Below, piece by piece: positions 1-11,984 of a stretch of 64,000 nucleotides of DNA; positions within the stretch are counted from its first letter, which is position 1, and each line of letters begins with the position of its first letter. The stretch spans positions 1 to 64,000 of the forward strand of contig MU858250.1 of assembly GCA_033297075.1 (NCBI GenBank). Reading direction: 5' to 3'. A program made the translations under genes and the position numbers. This DNA comes from Rhypophila decipiens (lineage: Eukaryota > Ascomycota > Sordariomycetes > Sordariales > Naviculisporaceae). The notes under the pieces were generated by a model, which saw only the letters and a program-made list of their open reading frames with translations, made no database searches and was not told where the DNA came from.

Positions 1-1012
1 AACTAGACTTGATTGGAAGATCCAATCAAGTAAATGGTATGTATAGTACGTATGAGGGTGTATAGGGTGGTTATTCCTCTATACGATCCTCACAAAGACC
101 AAGGCAGACAGCTTTGCTACTGCCATTATCAACACCACTGGCCCAGGCGCTACGAACACTCAGGTGGCTAGGTACTAAAGTCCCGCTCGCAAAAGATAAG
201 GAGGAGAAGCCCGGAGAAACAGCCGAGGTAAAGGCGGAAGATAACAAAGTTCCCCCGAGATCAACTCTGAGTCTGACGAATTTTCCAATGCAAACAATGA
301 AATCGCATCTCACCCCAGACTTCATTGTGGAAGCAATCATAGCCCGAATTGTATTTTCTGGGAAGACGAACACTTATATCGCCATGCTCTGTACTACTTA
401 GTCAGGCAATGGTTTCCATCTTTGACCCAACATCCGCGCTTCCCGGCGAGCTCTCCCGGCTGCTTGGAACCAGCTTTGCCGGCTAAGCGGGTATTGGGAC
501 AAACGGACCGTCTACAACAGCAACGGCGATTGGCGCGGCAACCAATGGAATCATTTCTTTTCTTGTTGGAGATGGTTACAATAGCACACCGACCCGCATG
601 CTCCAGCCCATTACCAGCGTCTGATCCGTCATGGACCAGGTATATTTGCTCCAAGATGAGTACTGGTACCGGACCCTTGGTTCGATATCACAGAGGCTAT
701 TGCCTGCCGGAACGACGGTCAGAGTCAAGGAGCAATATGTCTGCCGTGCGTGCCAGACTTCCTGACATGGTCGTCGATCCAATCCTTGATGACTGGGGCT
801 ACGCAGCCACTTGGGTCGCTGCTATATCGAGGAAAGATGAACCGCACATCTTACCGACCTCCCGTACCGAGATCGACCTTGGAGATTTGGGTTTACTAAC
901 ACAAATAAGCCCCCTCTTGGGCGCAGCACATGGGCAGAAATGCTGAATCTATTGCTGGTGCTAGGTGAAGCTAACTGAGGAAAGGTGACAGTCCTTGATC
1001 AGAGGACTGCCC
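1..1012. other. Left edge, no resolved gene
   Basis: No intact gene is seen. One plus-strand frame from about 406 to 772 reads like coding sequence (Gly/Ala/Thr-rich, then a hydrophilic stretch with two Cys), but it is cut by TAA at about 484 and TGA at about 622. It could be a decayed gene or an unspliced exon series. I do not recognise the product. Confidence 0.25.
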
Positions 1013-1019
1013 TATATAA
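1013..1019 (+). promoter_or_regulatory. Possible TATA box of the tyrosinase gene
   Basis: TATATAA lies about 205 bases upstream of the tyrosinase ATG. The distance is long, and a second weak TATA-like site sits near 1125. Inference only. Confidence 0.25.
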
Positions 1020-1223
1020 CTAGTGGTGCGGTGGACCTCTGGGGTGGGGCACTGGCCTGTGCCTCATCCCAACACCCCCTCTCCATCTCATGTCGATCGA
1101 TGGGTCCGTATCCGTGACTGTGTTTTTATATCTCAGGCTTCGTCTGGCTTATGTTAGGTCTCGTCTGAAGTTCAGTCACCCGTCTTTCCGTTGATAACTG
1201 GACGAGAGACCCCCCAGGACACC

Positions 1224-2565
1224 ATGCATATCACCAAAACCACCCTCCTCGCGCTTCAAGCGTGCATTGTCCTTGCTCTCCCGGGTCCCTCACCCGCGGG
1301 ACCTCATGGCCTCGATGCAAAGGCCCAGTTGAAGGAACTGGCAAAGGGTGCTTATGAGAAAGCCAAAGAAGACTCGAGCCTTCCGTCACACCTCCGATCC
1401 AAGGAAGGCACATGTTCTTGGAAGGGTATCAAAATCCGAAGGGAGTGGTAAGTTTGGCTCAACTCGAGAACAACACAGCAGCTCACAGCTCTTCATAGGG
1501 GCGCCTTTTCCAAGCAAGAAAAACTCGACTACATCAAGGCGGTCAAATGCCTCATGTCCAAGCCGCCCAACTACCCGCAGTCCATGGTGCCCGGGGCGAG
1601 GTCTCGCTTCGACGACTTTCTTGCCGTCCACATCAACCAGACGCTGATAATCCACTCGACTGGGAACTTTCTGTCATGGCACAGGTACTATACCTGGCTG
1701 TACGAGGAAGCACTGAAAAAGGAGTGCGGCTACAAGGGAACACAGCCGGTAAGCCTCCCATCCAAGCGCCCCATTTATAGCCAGTAATATACTGACCCTT
1801 TAGTGGTGGGATTGGGCCCTTACCGGCGACACAGGCTTCGACGCGTCGCCCATCTTTGACGGCTCCGAGAGTTCCCTCTCCGGCAACGGCCTCGCAATCC
1901 CCAACCAAGAACCCATCAAACTAATCGGGGACAACAACACAGCCAACCCACCCATCATTCTACCACCTGGGTCCGGTGGTGGCTGCATCACATCCGGTCC
2001 CTTCAAAAACATGTCCCTCAACCTCGGCCCCGTAGCCCTCGATGCCCCGGGCGGAGTCCGGTACACGGCTCCAACAGGCAATCCCCTAGATTACAACCCG
2101 CGCTGCCTAAAACGCGACCTCACAGACGAGATAATCCGGACCTACGTCAACGCAAACGCCACCCTCAACAACATCATCCAGGCCCCCGACATTGCAACCT
2201 TTCAATCCATCATGCAAGGACCCGTCATTGACGGAAAGAAACTCATTGGCATCCATGGAGGCGGGCACTTTTCGCTGGGCGGAGATCCCGCAAGAGATTT
2301 GTATACCTCGCCCGGTGACCCAGTGTTTTATTTCAATCACGCCGCTATCGATCGTGTCTGGTGGATTTGGCAGATGCAGGATGAAAAGAGTCGGGTCTGG
2401 GAGAGTACTGCTCTTTCTGGGACGAATACGTACCGCAATAAGCCGCCTAGTGCTAATACCACTTTGGAAGATTGGATTGAGCTGAGTTATGCTGCTGGAC
2501 CGCCGAGACAGATCAAGGAGTTGATGAGTACCCGGTTTGGACCGTTTTGTTATGTTTATGTCTGA
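1224..2565 (+). CDS. Short secreted tyrosinase / catechol oxidase
   Basis: Three exons (1224-1447, 1499-1748, 1804-2565) join in frame to 411 residues. Residues 1-20 are a likely signal peptide. The type-3 copper centre is visible: CuA histidines at H119, H127 and H136 (in SWHRYY), and CuB at H309 and H313 (in GIHGGGH) and H337 (in FYFNHAAIDRVWW). The family oxidises phenols or catechols to quinones with O2. The protein ends soon after the CuB region and lacks the C-terminal shielding domain of long fungal tyrosinases, so it resembles the short secreted catechol-oxidase type. Such enzymes act outside the cell on phenolics, or occasionally tailor peptides in biosynthetic clusters, but no cluster partner is visible here. 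Both introns have consensus ends (GTAAGT/TAG and GTAAGC/TAG). Substrate unknown. Confidence 0.9.
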
Positions 2566-3343
2566 GTTGTAACTTGAGCTGATGTAGGAAATGGGAATGT
2601 GTTGGCGATTTACGAAATTTGTATGATCCATAGGTCACAGAGACGGACGAGCTCTCCAGCATGTGCTACATACGGCTCTGGTCATCTAAAAGTGACCATA
2701 GATCTGTGACACAACTGTACGGATTGCTCATGTCTACCTCTACTGCCTCGAAATAACACATGTGCTGTGCTTTCTGTAGCGTTCCTTCCATTTGGTTGTT
2801 TGTCCTTCCCTCCCTTCTTGCCAAAAGGTCTCTTGCAGAATAGAGATCCTGGCCCGTGGAGCTTTCGGGCGGCCTCGTGCTTGATCAGGATGCAGCTTCC
2901 CCCAGTGTTGAGGGCCTCTCTGCAGCAGATAACAAAGCTGTGCGTCTATTGGCTGGACTGGGTTCCTTTCCATATTTTGGGAGAAATCTTTCCTGTCGGC
3001 AGCTTTTCGGGCGCGTCTGGAGCATATGAGTTCGATCAGTCATCATGGCTGCTACGTGGGTGTAAAAATGGGGTGTGATTTCAGATATGCGGATACTCGG
3101 TCACTATCTGCTCGTCTTTTGAGGTACTATTGACAGGATCCAAGGTAAACCCAAAAACGCCAGCTGTACCACATTAGTAAAGCTCTGAATAGAAATTTAA
3201 CCCGAAGAATAAAGTTTTCACCATAAAGACATTCCAGGGCAAGCGCAAGCGCAAGCGAATATCGACAATTTAACTTCGTCCCACCAAGAGAGCACTGATC
3301 GTCCGACGGTTTAAAATTCCACTCTACAAACACACAAAGCAGA
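2566..3343. other. Intergenic
   Basis: 3' flank of the tyrosinase and 5' flank of the GTPase gene. A short direct repeat (GCAAGC three times) lies at about 3239-3257, some 90 bases before the GTPase start. Nothing else was recognised. Confidence 0.5.
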
Positions 3344-4904
3344 ATGGTTCACGCAACCAGCTTTTCCCAGGCCAACGACCAAACAAAGTCAACCATGAAC
3401 GAAACTATGCCGGACGACGAGACTGAATCCAATTTCACAATCTTCACTCCCAATGGCACAGACGATGGCTTCGATCAAGGCACAGATCCTCGGCGTGCAG
3501 GCGTCGGTGCTCCGAAGAGCTTGAAAGACTGTATCGCCGCGCAGTATGACCCCCTTACCTCCCCCAAACTGCAACTTGTTGCTAGCCGTAAGGGAAATTA
3601 GGGAATCATGGTATTGAAAACTAAACAAGCTCAAATTAGGCCCCCGGGAACCAAGGTCATCTTTGTCGTTGGCCAGTTCTGGCAGCGGAAACGCCGGAAA
3701 GACCACGCTTCTCAACGAACTCGGTCGTAACCTACTCCACAAGGTGCAAATCATTTCCTCGGGTACGTAATGCATATCTCGGCCGTCTTAGGAACCAAAA
3801 CAAGCCCCCTGCTGACGAATATGAGATAGGCGTCTGCGAGTACCGCGTCTGCTCAACCGAGATAGGCTTTTCTCCGTACCTCTTCATCGAGATCGCTGGG
3901 TTCGGAGCCGTAGACGATATGGACAACTTTGAAAACCTCGGGGCGTGTCTGCCCGACTGTCGCAGTGGTCATCATTCCCCTTTTACCGTCGCAGGCATCC
4001 TCCTCGTTTTCAGCGGAGACCAGCACCGCTTGACAAGGAACGACTTGACTACCATCCAATGGGCCAAGTGCGTGTTTGGGCCGGACCTGTTCGAGAAGAT
4101 CACCATTGTAACTACCAAATGGGACCAGCTGACTGACCCGACTTTCAAGAAAAATTGGGAATCTTTTTCCAACCTTCTTGCTCACCCCGTCATGGAGGAG
4201 CTTTTGGATCCGACATTCACAACCACCGCATGCACCCATCGCCAACACACAAAGGTTCGGAAATTTGATGGCGCGTCAGTCTACCATCACGGACTGTTCT
4301 TCGATAAAGCAAAGGGTCACTCCTGCGATTCACACCCAGAACACAGGGCTCTCAGCGGGCAGGGATGATCAGAGACATGATAAAGGAACCATACAGTCAT
4401 GTCCCAAATCACAAGCTACAAATTGTGAGAGAGATGTATGCCGGATTGGTGTCCGGAAAAAGGGTTGAAGCTGCCAGAGTCCTTACAAGAAGCCGTTATG
4501 GTGAGAGCATCAAGCTGTCTCTCGACAAGGACAATTTTCTTCGCGTGGCACCGGAACGGGATCCTAAGGAGAAGCTGGCGACTGCGGACATCAAGATGCC
4601 TCTCGACAATGACAAGTTCGTTCGGGTGACCGAGCGGGATCCTCTACCCCCGCCTCAAAGCGAACTGGAGCTGATGTGGAACTGTAAAACAGTGATCGAG
4701 CTCCACCAGTGGAGGAAGGTGGTAGCTGCCATGGTGCTTTTGCTTTTCGGAGGACTATGTCTCACGTGCTATATGGTCTTTCCGCAAGGTTTCATTTTAT
4801 TATTTCTGTATGGTTTCATTTTCTCGATTCTGGTGCTTGCTGCTTTGCTGGATGACTTTTCTCACGCCGATTCTGAACCGCCTGTTCCTGTAGACAAACT
4901 ATAG
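3344..4904 (+). CDS. GIMAP/AIG1-like GTPase with C-terminal membrane anchor
   Basis: Four exons (3344-3587, 3640-3762, 3830-4315, 4363-4904) join in frame to 464 residues. The G1/P-loop is GSGNAGKT (residues 96-103), a G3-like segment is IEIAGFG (142-148), and G4 is TTKWD (217-221). Together they indicate a P-loop GTPase of the kind annotated in fungi as AIG1-type or G-domain protein. The C-terminus holds two close hydrophobic stretches (about 404-424 and 427-446), so the GTPase domain probably sits on the cytosolic face of a membrane. The N-terminal 80 residues are polar and acidic. The third intron has a weak donor (GTCACT) but keeps frame. The stretch just before the P-loop reads SSLSLASS; another frame there gives the more usual KVIFVVG, so a past compensated frameshift is possible. 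Role unknown; animal and plant relatives act in immunity and organelle membranes. Confidence 0.75.
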
Positions 4905-5374
4905 GTAAACTGGTGGACTCTACAAATGGTTGAGGAAGACGAAGAGATGGATGATGACTTTCCGCAGCTCAAACGGAAGAATCAGGTTGGTTCCCCGTCA
5001 TAAACTCCCAATCGCCCGCTCTGTATGTCCCTCGTTCGTTCGGTTCAGAGGAGGTATTAGGTTCCAATCGGCATTCAACTTGGATTTGGGAAGGGCAGTA
5101 TTTTTGGTTCAGTTGTGGCTGTCTGACGGCTCAGTTTCTCATGTCTTAGCTACTAGTAGATGCCAGCATAGTCTGCTTCAGTATGAGCCCCAGGTTTCTC
5201 ATTCGTAACCTTTTGTGGCGCAATATAACACTTCCACTGACTGATGCTGTTCTCGTCTTCCTTCTCTTCCAGACGATGCCGTCCTCAAACAACCCAAGAG
5301 CGAAATCCGGAAGGATCACCAGAAGAGCCCAAAAACATATAACACCGCGAAGTTCAAGTGCTGACGTAAAAGAA
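4905..5374. other. Intergenic, tiny acidic ORF
   Basis: Just after the GTPase stop a short plus-strand frame (about 4926-5003) starts with ATG and encodes an acidic peptide (EEDEEMDDD). It may be an alternative terminal exon of the GTPase gene. No other support. Confidence 0.25.
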
Positions 5375-5626
5375 TTAATATCCCTGACTAATCAACCACG
5401 CAGCCTGGACAGCTGCGGTGGCCACCTGACCCTGGAACTTGGCCAGCTTGGTCTCGTCGACGCTATTCTCGGTAGCCTTGTCCTTGCACTGGTCCAGCAT
5501 GATGAAGAGCCAGCACCGAACGCGTTTCAGCTCCTCCCCGGACGCGGTCTCCAGCACGTTGGAGATTTGGGCGAATATGGCCGCCTGGCGGTCGAGCCAG
5601 GCTTGGCCGCCTATGTTGTCTGCCAT
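5375..5626 (-). CDS. Small helical hypothetical protein
   Basis: A single-exon 83-residue frame with no signal peptide and predicted mostly helical by eye (Ala/Leu/Gln-rich, few Pro or Gly). It holds two Cys and one Trp-rich helix (RCWLFIMLDQC). I do not recognise a domain. It is on the same strand as the acidic-tail gene about 1.3 kb away, with which it shares no clear similarity. The composition looks coding, but conservation would be needed to confirm it. Confidence 0.45.
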   Translation of the reverse strand: MADNIGGQAWLDRQAAIFAQISNVLETASGEELKRVRCWLFIMLDQCKDKATENSVDETKLAKFQGQVATAAVQAAWLISQGY

Positions 5627-6961
5627 TTTGCTTGCTTTGGGACTGATACTGCGTTGACAATGAAGTGAGGCGTTTCAGCTAACGTTATTGTGTTTGCAAA
5701 TGTTTTGTTAGTCAATTATTGATTGTGAGGCTGGAATGGATGGACAGTCACACCTCAAATTTTAGGCAGGGAGATAACTGATGCTGGAACGTACAAAGCT
5801 TTAGAGGTGCTGATGGCTTTTGTTTGCTTGGTTGTGTTCAAGGTTTCTCTCTCTGTGATAACTTTCTTGTTAGTCGTTCGCTGTTGGATGGCGATAGGTT
5901 GTGGAAGGTTGGATAGTACTCACCGCGGTGGCCGGGCTGAAGAACAGGCAAGTGCTCCAGGGAGCAAGTTGAGAGAAGATGGTTTGCTTTTTGTTTGCTT
6001 CTGTTGGATTTAAAGCAGCTCAGTTACTCACCCTCTTTGGTGGTAAGTTGGTGTGATCAATCTAGAGTGACTAACCATGGTGTTTTCATGCCCGAATTAC
6101 TCTTCCAAGACATCTGTCTTTGGGACTTGGGAACACATGACAGGTTAGGGGGTAGTCAAGTTCGAAATGGGGCAGGTATTCCAAGACTTACCAACTCGAA
6201 TAACCAGTGCGGATGGTTGGGAGTTAGGCAGAAACGACAACTAGCAGGGGAGGGATTTGTGAGTAAATATATTTGGAAGCTCGAAGCCCGCGGGACATGC
6301 AACGACTAGAAAGCTACCAATCTCCTGTTATCTCATTATTTGGGCCACGCCTTGGGGGTAACTTCACTGACGGCTTCATTCTGACGAGTATGGTAGAGAT
6401 GAAAAAAGGATGGCCTGGCTGCTCTGATCAGCCTTGACAGACTTTCTCCCTTACAGTCCTCATACAAACGCACAAACTGTTGGGTAGACCGCATAATGCA
6501 AAAATGGAAGCTGAGCATCTGATACTGATAGATTCTTTGGTTCAGTTCTTGAGGAAGGAACCTCGGCCCACCTGGCGATCCCCAGAGTGTGTCACACGTA
6601 CTCAAGACCATGGTAACATTATTTGAAGCTTGTCTGAAAAGGCAGATTCATGCATTACATCCATCATCACATAGTAACAGTGAATGCGAGCTTCCAGTGC
6701 CTAGGGAGGCATCGTCATCCCGGATCCTAGCAGTTTGTCATGCAGCTTGTCAGCCGTTGAACAGGGCTAAAGTGTTGATCACGTATAAATTCAGCATCGT
6801 TGTCAAAGTTGATAAAGTCCTTTAGCTTGTTAAGCCTGGATCACTGTTCTCATTGTGCTCAAGGATGATGATCCCTCCTTATATGGCTTATGGCTCGCCC
6901 TTTGGCCACGTAAGGCATGTAGGCTCAAAGTTAGTAGGTAAAGTAACCACATGATACCCTC
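5627..6961. other. Intergenic, unresolved
   Basis: No gene can be supported. A minus-strand frame at 6336-6611 (91 residues) has fairly protein-like composition in its second half but no recognisable motif. The rest is low in coding signal. Confidence 0.3.
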
Positions 6962-7540
6962 CTACTCATCATCATCTTCCTCATCTTCCTCGTCATCTTC
7001 CTCGTCATCTTCATCCATATCATCGTCCTCATCTTGGTCGCCGTCGTCCTCCGCCACTTCACCGTCGCCGTGATCCGCATCATAGCTCCAATCTTGAGCT
7101 GCCTCCTGATCACCAACATCCATCTCTTGATCCCCATCATCAGGCACATCCTCGCCCATCTCTCCATCATCGGCCATATCCTCGGCCTCGTCGCCCTGCT
7201 CCACGTTATCAAGACCTTCCTCACGACCTGGCCGATCAGTGAATCCTGGAATGTATCCCGGGATAAGAATATGCGCGGGAATGAAATTACCACCGAGAGC
7301 CCGATCGGCCCGCCGCATAGCGCTCTGAACATCTGGAATAAACTCGAGCAGAAAGTTCCGATCTTCCGCATTGTTGATCAAGCTCATCGTGCAATACCAG
7401 AAGAGACCTTGCAGCTGTACACATACATCGTACAAGGCTTCCAAGTCTTGGCGGCTATCGTCAAATTGAAAACGGTCAGTCCTGGTTAGGAGGGTCCTGA
7501 GTTGGTTGCTCCATCTCGTGATCAAATTGTCTTCTTCCAT
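6962..7540 (-). CDS. Hypothetical protein with long Asp/Glu tail
   Basis: A single-exon frame of 192 residues. The first 90 residues look folded and helical. The last 75 are almost entirely Asp and Glu, encoded by a GAY/GAR microsatellite at about 6963-7030. No signal peptide or membrane segment. Acidic tails of this kind occur in histone- or RNA-associated chaperones, but nothing else here supports such a role. I do not recognise the N-terminal part. Confidence 0.55.
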   Translation of the reverse strand: MEEDNLITRWSNQLRTLLTRTDRFQFDDSRQDLEALYDVCVQLQGLFWYCTMSLINNAEDRNFLLEFIPDVQSAMRRADRALGGNFIPAHILIPGYIPGFTDRPGREEGLDNVEQGDEAEDMADDGEMGEDVPDDGDQEMDVGDQEAAQDWSYDADHGDGEVAEDDGDQDEDDDMDEDDEEDDEEDEEDDDE

Positions 7541-9184
7541 TGCTTTGGTTTTGTTGGGGTCTGAAGGGTCGCGTGGAGGTCGAATGTGTTTGGCAAGGCG
7601 GCAGCGAGTGTCAACGCTGGTGACTTGACTCTTTGTCGAAATCTTGGACGGTGTAGTCGATTAGCTTTCTTGTAATTATGATCTAAAAGCGCGATTAGTG
7701 TTTAGTACAGCAGCTAGTTAGGATAAATAAGAAGACTTACTGCTGGATTGAGAACCCTTTCTCTCTTATGTGGATGGTCAATGTAGCATCCGAAACAAGT
7801 TTCCTTGCCTACGACGAGGTTGGATAGTAACAGAGGGGAAAGCCTACAAAGACCACTTTTACTTGCACCACGTCACGGTTCAGAATAAACGCGTTCACCG
7901 CACGAGCCACCGGAGCAGCAAAAAGATTAAAAGATGCGACTAGAAGTTGCTCGGAAATGCCCAGGGGTTTTGATCTCAGCTTGACTGGATTACTCACCTG
8001 ACTCTAAAGACCAATTGTGCCCAAAACTGGACCTTTGGAGTGTTTCTTCCATTCCTCCAAACACGGCATTGGAACCTTACTTGATGTATTCAGTCATCTG
8101 GACTTCTTGGCTCCTTCTGACTACCAGCTGCTGTCTCATATTTGCGAGATTATCCGTCGAGAGCAGTTGCGGGTCGGGTGCGATTGTAGCTCTCGACGGA
8201 TAGATATACTTATTGAGCCAAAGGTAGGAGTCCAAGGGACCCTGAGAGGCCCTGGATGTTGGTGTGACTGCTGGTCAGAACATGTCATCAAACTATTTCA
8301 ATTATTGATTTGTTTGTGGGCTTTTGCAATCATGGTCCACCAACCATTCTCAATACCAGTCCTCACCCAGACGTAGTGCCGTTTTCTGATAAGCCTCAAG
8401 AACATTAATATCTTATCAAATGTAGGTAATCAGTTATTGGGATAGTCTGATGTATTCGGTGAGTAGCCCAGATCCACTTCCGCTTCAGATGCCGGGGTTG
8501 AGCAACTTGAGCCTCGGGCTGGCCCCACATGTAGAGGTAACTAAGGTACGTAAATCTACGGTATTATGACGTTGTTTGTGGTACAGAGCCGCTGCGGTTT
8601 CAGGCTGCTAACGCCTTGAGATTGATTTGTCATTATAGCTACCTGTGATCGTCAGTGGCTGTGTTCACTCACACTGTTGTTTGGACGATCTACCCCAATT
8701 CCGGAGCAAAAGTGAATGTCCGCACTCCACCGATATATATTGCTGACAATTTGCTGCTTTTCTGTGGTAATAGACTTGGGAACAGGCCCACTTGTAACTT
8801 GCTCAATTGTTCTGAGCTTTCGTCCAGTACAACTGCCTTTCAGAGCCGAGTCGAGCCTTCCCAGCCAATGCGCACCTACCGAGCTTCCGGTGCTATGCAT
8901 GACAAATATCAGTTAAACTGGCCTCTGCTTCTGGATGGTGTGAAGCCAGCAGTGGCGGAGCCGAAAACTGTCAGCTCCGTGGGGCTGGGTGCTTCCACAT
9001 GCATCACACCACTTCCGCAGCCTGCTCCAGGACCCGGCAGCTTGGACATGCTTCTTGAACACGACAACTCTACCAACCCATCTTCTCAAAATTCCTTTCC
9101 CTTTTCCGAGCTGCACCAAGACCACCCAGGTGCTTCTGTCAGTTCCCGATCAAACAAAACGGCGATAACTACTAGAATACAACA
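7541..9184. other. Intergenic with coding-like fragments
   Basis: A plus-strand segment at about 8017-8223 reads like an exon (HGIGTLLDVFSHLDF, then LLSHICEIIRRE) and ends at a GTAGGA donor-like site, but no partner exons were found. A minus-strand segment at 7809-7997 is also protein-like. Neither can be assembled into a gene, and they may be relics. Confidence 0.25.
8151..8202. repeat. Perfect 13-bp inverted repeat
   Basis: Arms at 8151-8163 (TATCCGTCGAGAG) and 8190-8202 (CTCTCGACGGATA) are perfect reverse complements with a 26-base loop. The repeat sits inside the coding-like fragment of this gap. Confidence 0.7.
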
Positions 9185-11516
9185 ATGCCGGATGATCAAC
9201 TTTGTCAAATGTGCCGGACTCTCGATTTCAGAAAGCTCACGACAGAATCCCTAGAACAACCATGGAAGGTCTGGCAATAATTCTCATCATCGGGGCCACT
9301 AGAGGAGCTCGGGCGGTTTCAAAACATTAAGCACAAATCCTCGAAATGCCCGTTTTGTCACCTAGTCGTTGAAGCCATATTCGCCGTGCAAGACAGCACC
9401 GGTGGACCGCTCCCAAAGAATAGCGACTTGATCGAGCTCAGGAACCGCCCGAGCTGGAAGATGTGCATCTTAATATTCCATTTCAATGGCACGTCTTCCA
9501 AGGTCTTCTCCAACCGCGCGGACCTTGAAAAAGAAGCGTTCGCCATTCGCAAAGCCCACCGCCCCGAAGCTCAAAGAATCTTGCTTTCCTGGCGTCATTG
9601 CGCGGCCTTTGGACAGATACAACGACTCGCGAGCCCCGACAAACCTGAAGATGAAGGATTCTTTGGCCGACTGGTGCAGAGTCACCGGATCGACTGGTCG
9701 CTGCTGAGATTTTGGATACGCCATTGCTCGAGACGTCATGCCGGGATCTGTCAGGATAGACGAGCAAAGGCGACACGCGAGGGCCTTCACAGAAATATGC
9801 GAGTCATAGACACAGTGACGAGAATGGTGGTCCCATACAGGCCAGAGTTGGAGTACTTTGCCCTGACATATGTCTGGGGAGAACGACTCATGAAGGACCT
9901 GACCGGCAGGAGGATGCCCAAAATGAACAGGCAACTGGTTCGCACACAATCCTCGCCCAATGGGACAATACCATTGCCCACATGGCTACCGAGGACCATT
10001 AACGACGCTATAGAGGCCGTGGAGCTTCTAGGATACCGGGTCCTCTGGGTCGATTCTCTCTGCATCATCCAAGATGACGATGCTGACCGCCATAGCCAGC
10101 TGCTACGCATGGATGCCATTTATCGAAACGCCAGCCCAGCGATAGCTGCTGCGTCAGGAAGCCATGCCGACTGCGGGCTACCGGGCATGAGCATACCACG
10201 GAGATTCCAGCAGCAACGCGGAACAGTTTCGGACGTCACCCTGTCTGTCCCCCATCCGCGCTTTGACGAGCTGAACGTCGGCAACACATTGAAATGGAAT
10301 ACCAGAGCGTGGACGTTTCAAGAGAAAGTTTTGTCCAAGAGGCTACTGATCTTTACCGATTATCAGCTATACTACCGATGCGCCAACGGTGTCTGGTCCG
10401 AAGACACGGCTACGGAAACAACTCGTCCGCCCAGGAGCAATGGCAAAACCTGGTTCGCATGGGGAGAACACAAGTTACCTCACGACTATTCTACGCGCCG
10501 TCCGTATAGTCTGGTGGACTTTCTGACCTTTGGATCTTTGGAGCTGGCCATTTCTGAGCGCCACGGTTCGTTTGCCAACTACGCCGCCGTCACCGAGGAG
10601 TACACTCAGCGCACACTCACCTTCCACCGGGACGCTCTTCCAGCCATCGACGGGGTCCTTCGCATCCTCGACCCGACTCCTGTCGCATACGTGGCGGGGC
10701 TCCCCAGAAAGCTGTTTCACACAGCCATGCTCTGGAATCCCAAGATTGGGGGGACGGCCACCGAAATACCCGACAGCGGTGCTCCGTCTTGGTCATGGGC
10801 TAGGTGGTCACTTTCGGAGGGCTGTGCGTGGCATGTGTGCGATGTCGAAAATACGAAGAACTCGATAGTTACATGATGTTGCCTTTTGGACTATTGATCG
10901 AGCAGGGTCCCGCCTACTTTCGTCACTTGGTATGCCTCGCGGGCTCGGTGAGTTGCCTCCAATGAGAAAGGCTCTCGAGATATCTGGATCTTTACTTGGG
11001 TGGTGGGCCAGCCTTGGCAAGGGATACACTATCGGGAGGATCCTTACTAAGGGCATTGTCGCCGACAAGGAACCAGATGACAAGGTCGTGGCATGCGAGT
11101 TGAGGCGCTCGGAGACGTTGGTGATTGGAGAAATGATCATGACCATGGGGGCCATCAGGAGAGTCAGTAGACGGCCCTCTCTTTTCGATTTTGTCGAGTT
11201 GTCACGGGGCAAGGAGCTGCCGTTTACATCCAAGTTGATACCCGAGTCTCTACAGCCATCCACAACAGAGGAAGTATATGTCCCGGGTAAACTCATTCAG
11301 GGAGACACGGACGAGAACAGGCCGGCTACTCGTGCAGCCGGTCACTACGAAAGCAGGACGACAATCGACCCGTCGAGTGAATGGAAGGTTGTGAATGTTA
11401 TGTTGGTTGAGCGGCCCGATCAGGAGAATCTGGCTTATCGTCGGGGCATAGGCAAGGTGCTCTTGAACGAGTGGGAGAAGCTGCCGGTGTGGAAGGAATT
11501 TATGGTTCTAGGTTGA
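9185..11516 (+). pseudogene. HET-domain gene with premature stop
   Basis: The reading frame opens at 9185 with a Cys motif (CQMCRTLDF), meets an in-frame TAA at 9278-9280, then continues with LEELGRFQNIKHKSSKCPFC and an uninterrupted HET region to 10876. HET motifs seen: YFALTYVWG, then GYRVLWVDSLCIIQDD, then NTRAWTFQEKVLSKR. The C-terminal part lies in another frame at 10932-11516 and ends like other HET proteins (AYRRGIGKVLLNEWE, then PVWKEFMVLG). I found no clean splice at about 10870-10900. HET proteins trigger programmed cell death on encountering a non-self strain. If translation began at the ATG at 9386 the HET core would survive without its N-terminal Cys motif. A 63-bp in-frame intron removing the TAA is possible but has a poor GTCTGG donor and would delete conserved residues. 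Confidence 0.75.
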
Positions 11517-11984
11517 CTGATGGGGAAGTGAAGGGATAGAAATAGATATATTCAACATAGGCATACTGACTGATAATAAGGCACATGAATTAACCACCTC
11601 GGAGAACAGGGCTAACGGCACGGGAGCACACAAACGCCAGATTTTGCCGAGCATTGCATTTTCTCTTTCTCGCAGCGAGTTGCACTTCAAGGGCTTGAAC
11701 ATCAGGAAAAGTGGTGGGATGTGGAAGGGCACCAGACACTCCCTTTTGTATATATCTGATCATCTTTTGAGACTGTTACTTGCGTGAGAAGAGACTTGTT
11801 CGGTGGTCTCGGAGCCTGAAGTCGCCAATATGCCCTGTCTGCCTGATCTACATATACTCCGCTTCAAGGAGGCCCTACTTGCATACATCCCAGCCAAGAA
11901 GGGGACACGAATGGTGGAGTCTCTGAAGGCCCAGTCCCGTCATGTCCTCCTTGACCCGATATGCCACCCACTATTCTCACCAAC
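11517..11984. other. Intergenic between convergent genes
   Basis: Convergent 3' flanks of the HET gene and the glycoprotein gene. Nothing recognised. Confidence 0.5.

Noticed and set aside
1013..4904. Secondary-metabolite or RiPP cluster around the tyrosinase
   Set aside because: No PKS, NRPS, precursor-peptide repeats or DUF3328-type gene next to it.
8655..9254. 199-codon open frame upstream of the HET gene
   Set aside because: No domain, poor composition, and it overlaps the HET start (9185) in another frame.
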